A stretch of DNA of 5,686 bases, from positions 1,415 to 7,100 of the forward strand of contig JAUNSQ010000079.1 in NCBI GenBank assembly GCA_030539135.1, given 5' to 3'. Made by a program: the position numbers and the translations under genes. The notes under the pieces were generated by a model. The model did no database searches and was not told the DNA's origin. It saw only the letters and a program-made list of their open reading frames with translations. Numbering within the stretch: position 1 is the stretch's first letter; the number at the start of each line of letters is the position of its first letter. The DNA is from Synergistaceae bacterium (lineage in GTDB: Bacteria > Synergistota > Synergistia > Synergistales > Synergistaceae). Of the stretch, positions 5,525 through 5,686 are shown piece after piece.

Positions 5525-5686
5525 CTAGTCCTGAAATCCTTCTGCATTCTGCACGCGGCTCATAAATTTCCAGCCGGATGCCGCCGGAGCTTTTACCGGC
5601 GCGAACGACAGAACTCGGGCGCCGGCGCCGCAGGTTGCGACAATGGCGGCTGTGATGACCGCGAGAAGTTCCCCGTCATCCTCAGC
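5525..5686 (-). CDS. Decarboxylase small subunit (MmdD/OadG-type), C-terminal 53 residues, begins outside the window
   Basis: C-terminal fragment of the small delta/gamma-type subunit of the sodium-pumping decarboxylase, which in characterised enzymes helps assemble the complex. The frame is open from the window edge (first full codon at 5686) to TAG at 5527-5525. The visible part starts AEDDGELLAVITAAIVATCG, a form common in MmdD-like proteins before a basic and Trp-containing tail, and here ends SGWKFMSRVQNAEGFQD. The membrane anchor expected at its N-terminus is outside the window. The identification rests on this tail and on the position directly before the biotin carrier and beta genes. 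It is less certain than theirs. Confidence 0.75.
   Translation of the reverse strand, partial: AEDDGELLAVITAAIVATCGAGARVLSFAPVKAPAASGWKFMSRVQNAEGFQD

Overview
The window is a compact stretch of bacterial chromosome of moderate G+C content in which every supported gene lies on the minus strand, so transcription runs from high to low coordinates. The gene content (an acyl-CoA/oxo-acid decarboxylase of the Na+-pumping type, a two-subunit oxygen-labile class I fumarase, a DUF523 protein and a TRAP-TAXI transporter) points to a strict anaerobe living on organic or amino acids. A member of Synergistota is my best guess, with anaerobic Firmicutes as alternatives. This is inferred from gene content and style, not from a marker gene.

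Reading in the direction of transcription: (1) 5686-3941 holds the tail of a Na+-translocating decarboxylase operon: the end of a small delta/gamma-type subunit, a biotin carrier protein with an Ala/Pro linker, and the membrane beta subunit. The catalytic carboxyltransferase subunit should lie beyond the window. (2) 3940-3736 is intergenic, with a perfect 10-bp hairpin and a weak promoter candidate. (3) 3735-1896 is a second operon: a DUF523 (TudS-like) gene, then fumarase alpha and beta, whose genes overlap by 8 bp. It ends in a clear intrinsic terminator at 1824-1860. (4) 1895-1702 is intergenic and contains that terminator, a sigma70-like promoter and a 12-bp palindrome just upstream of the -35 box. 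(5) 1701-1 is a TRAP-TAXI uptake operon: the periplasmic receptor, an intrinsic terminator, then the start of the fused membrane permease, which runs off the window.

The most unusual point is in the DUF523 gene. Its frame is interrupted by a TGA at 3387-3385, exactly where the family has a glycine. The frame continues for 30 more codons of matching DUF523 C-terminus and ends in a TAA that directly abuts the fumarase alpha ATG. The gene is therefore freshly broken, carries a sequencing error, or is recoded. Every other gene in the window reads normally with standard stops, so an alternative genetic code is not supported.

The genes form a plausible physiological set. The decarboxylase would convert decarboxylation energy into a Na+ gradient. 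TRAP transporters usually spend such a gradient on uptake of carboxylates or amino acids. Fumarase connects malate and fumarate in the succinate/propionate route that methylmalonyl-CoA decarboxylase completes. I see no mobile element, CRISPR array, tRNA or rRNA, and no clearly novel multi-gene system.
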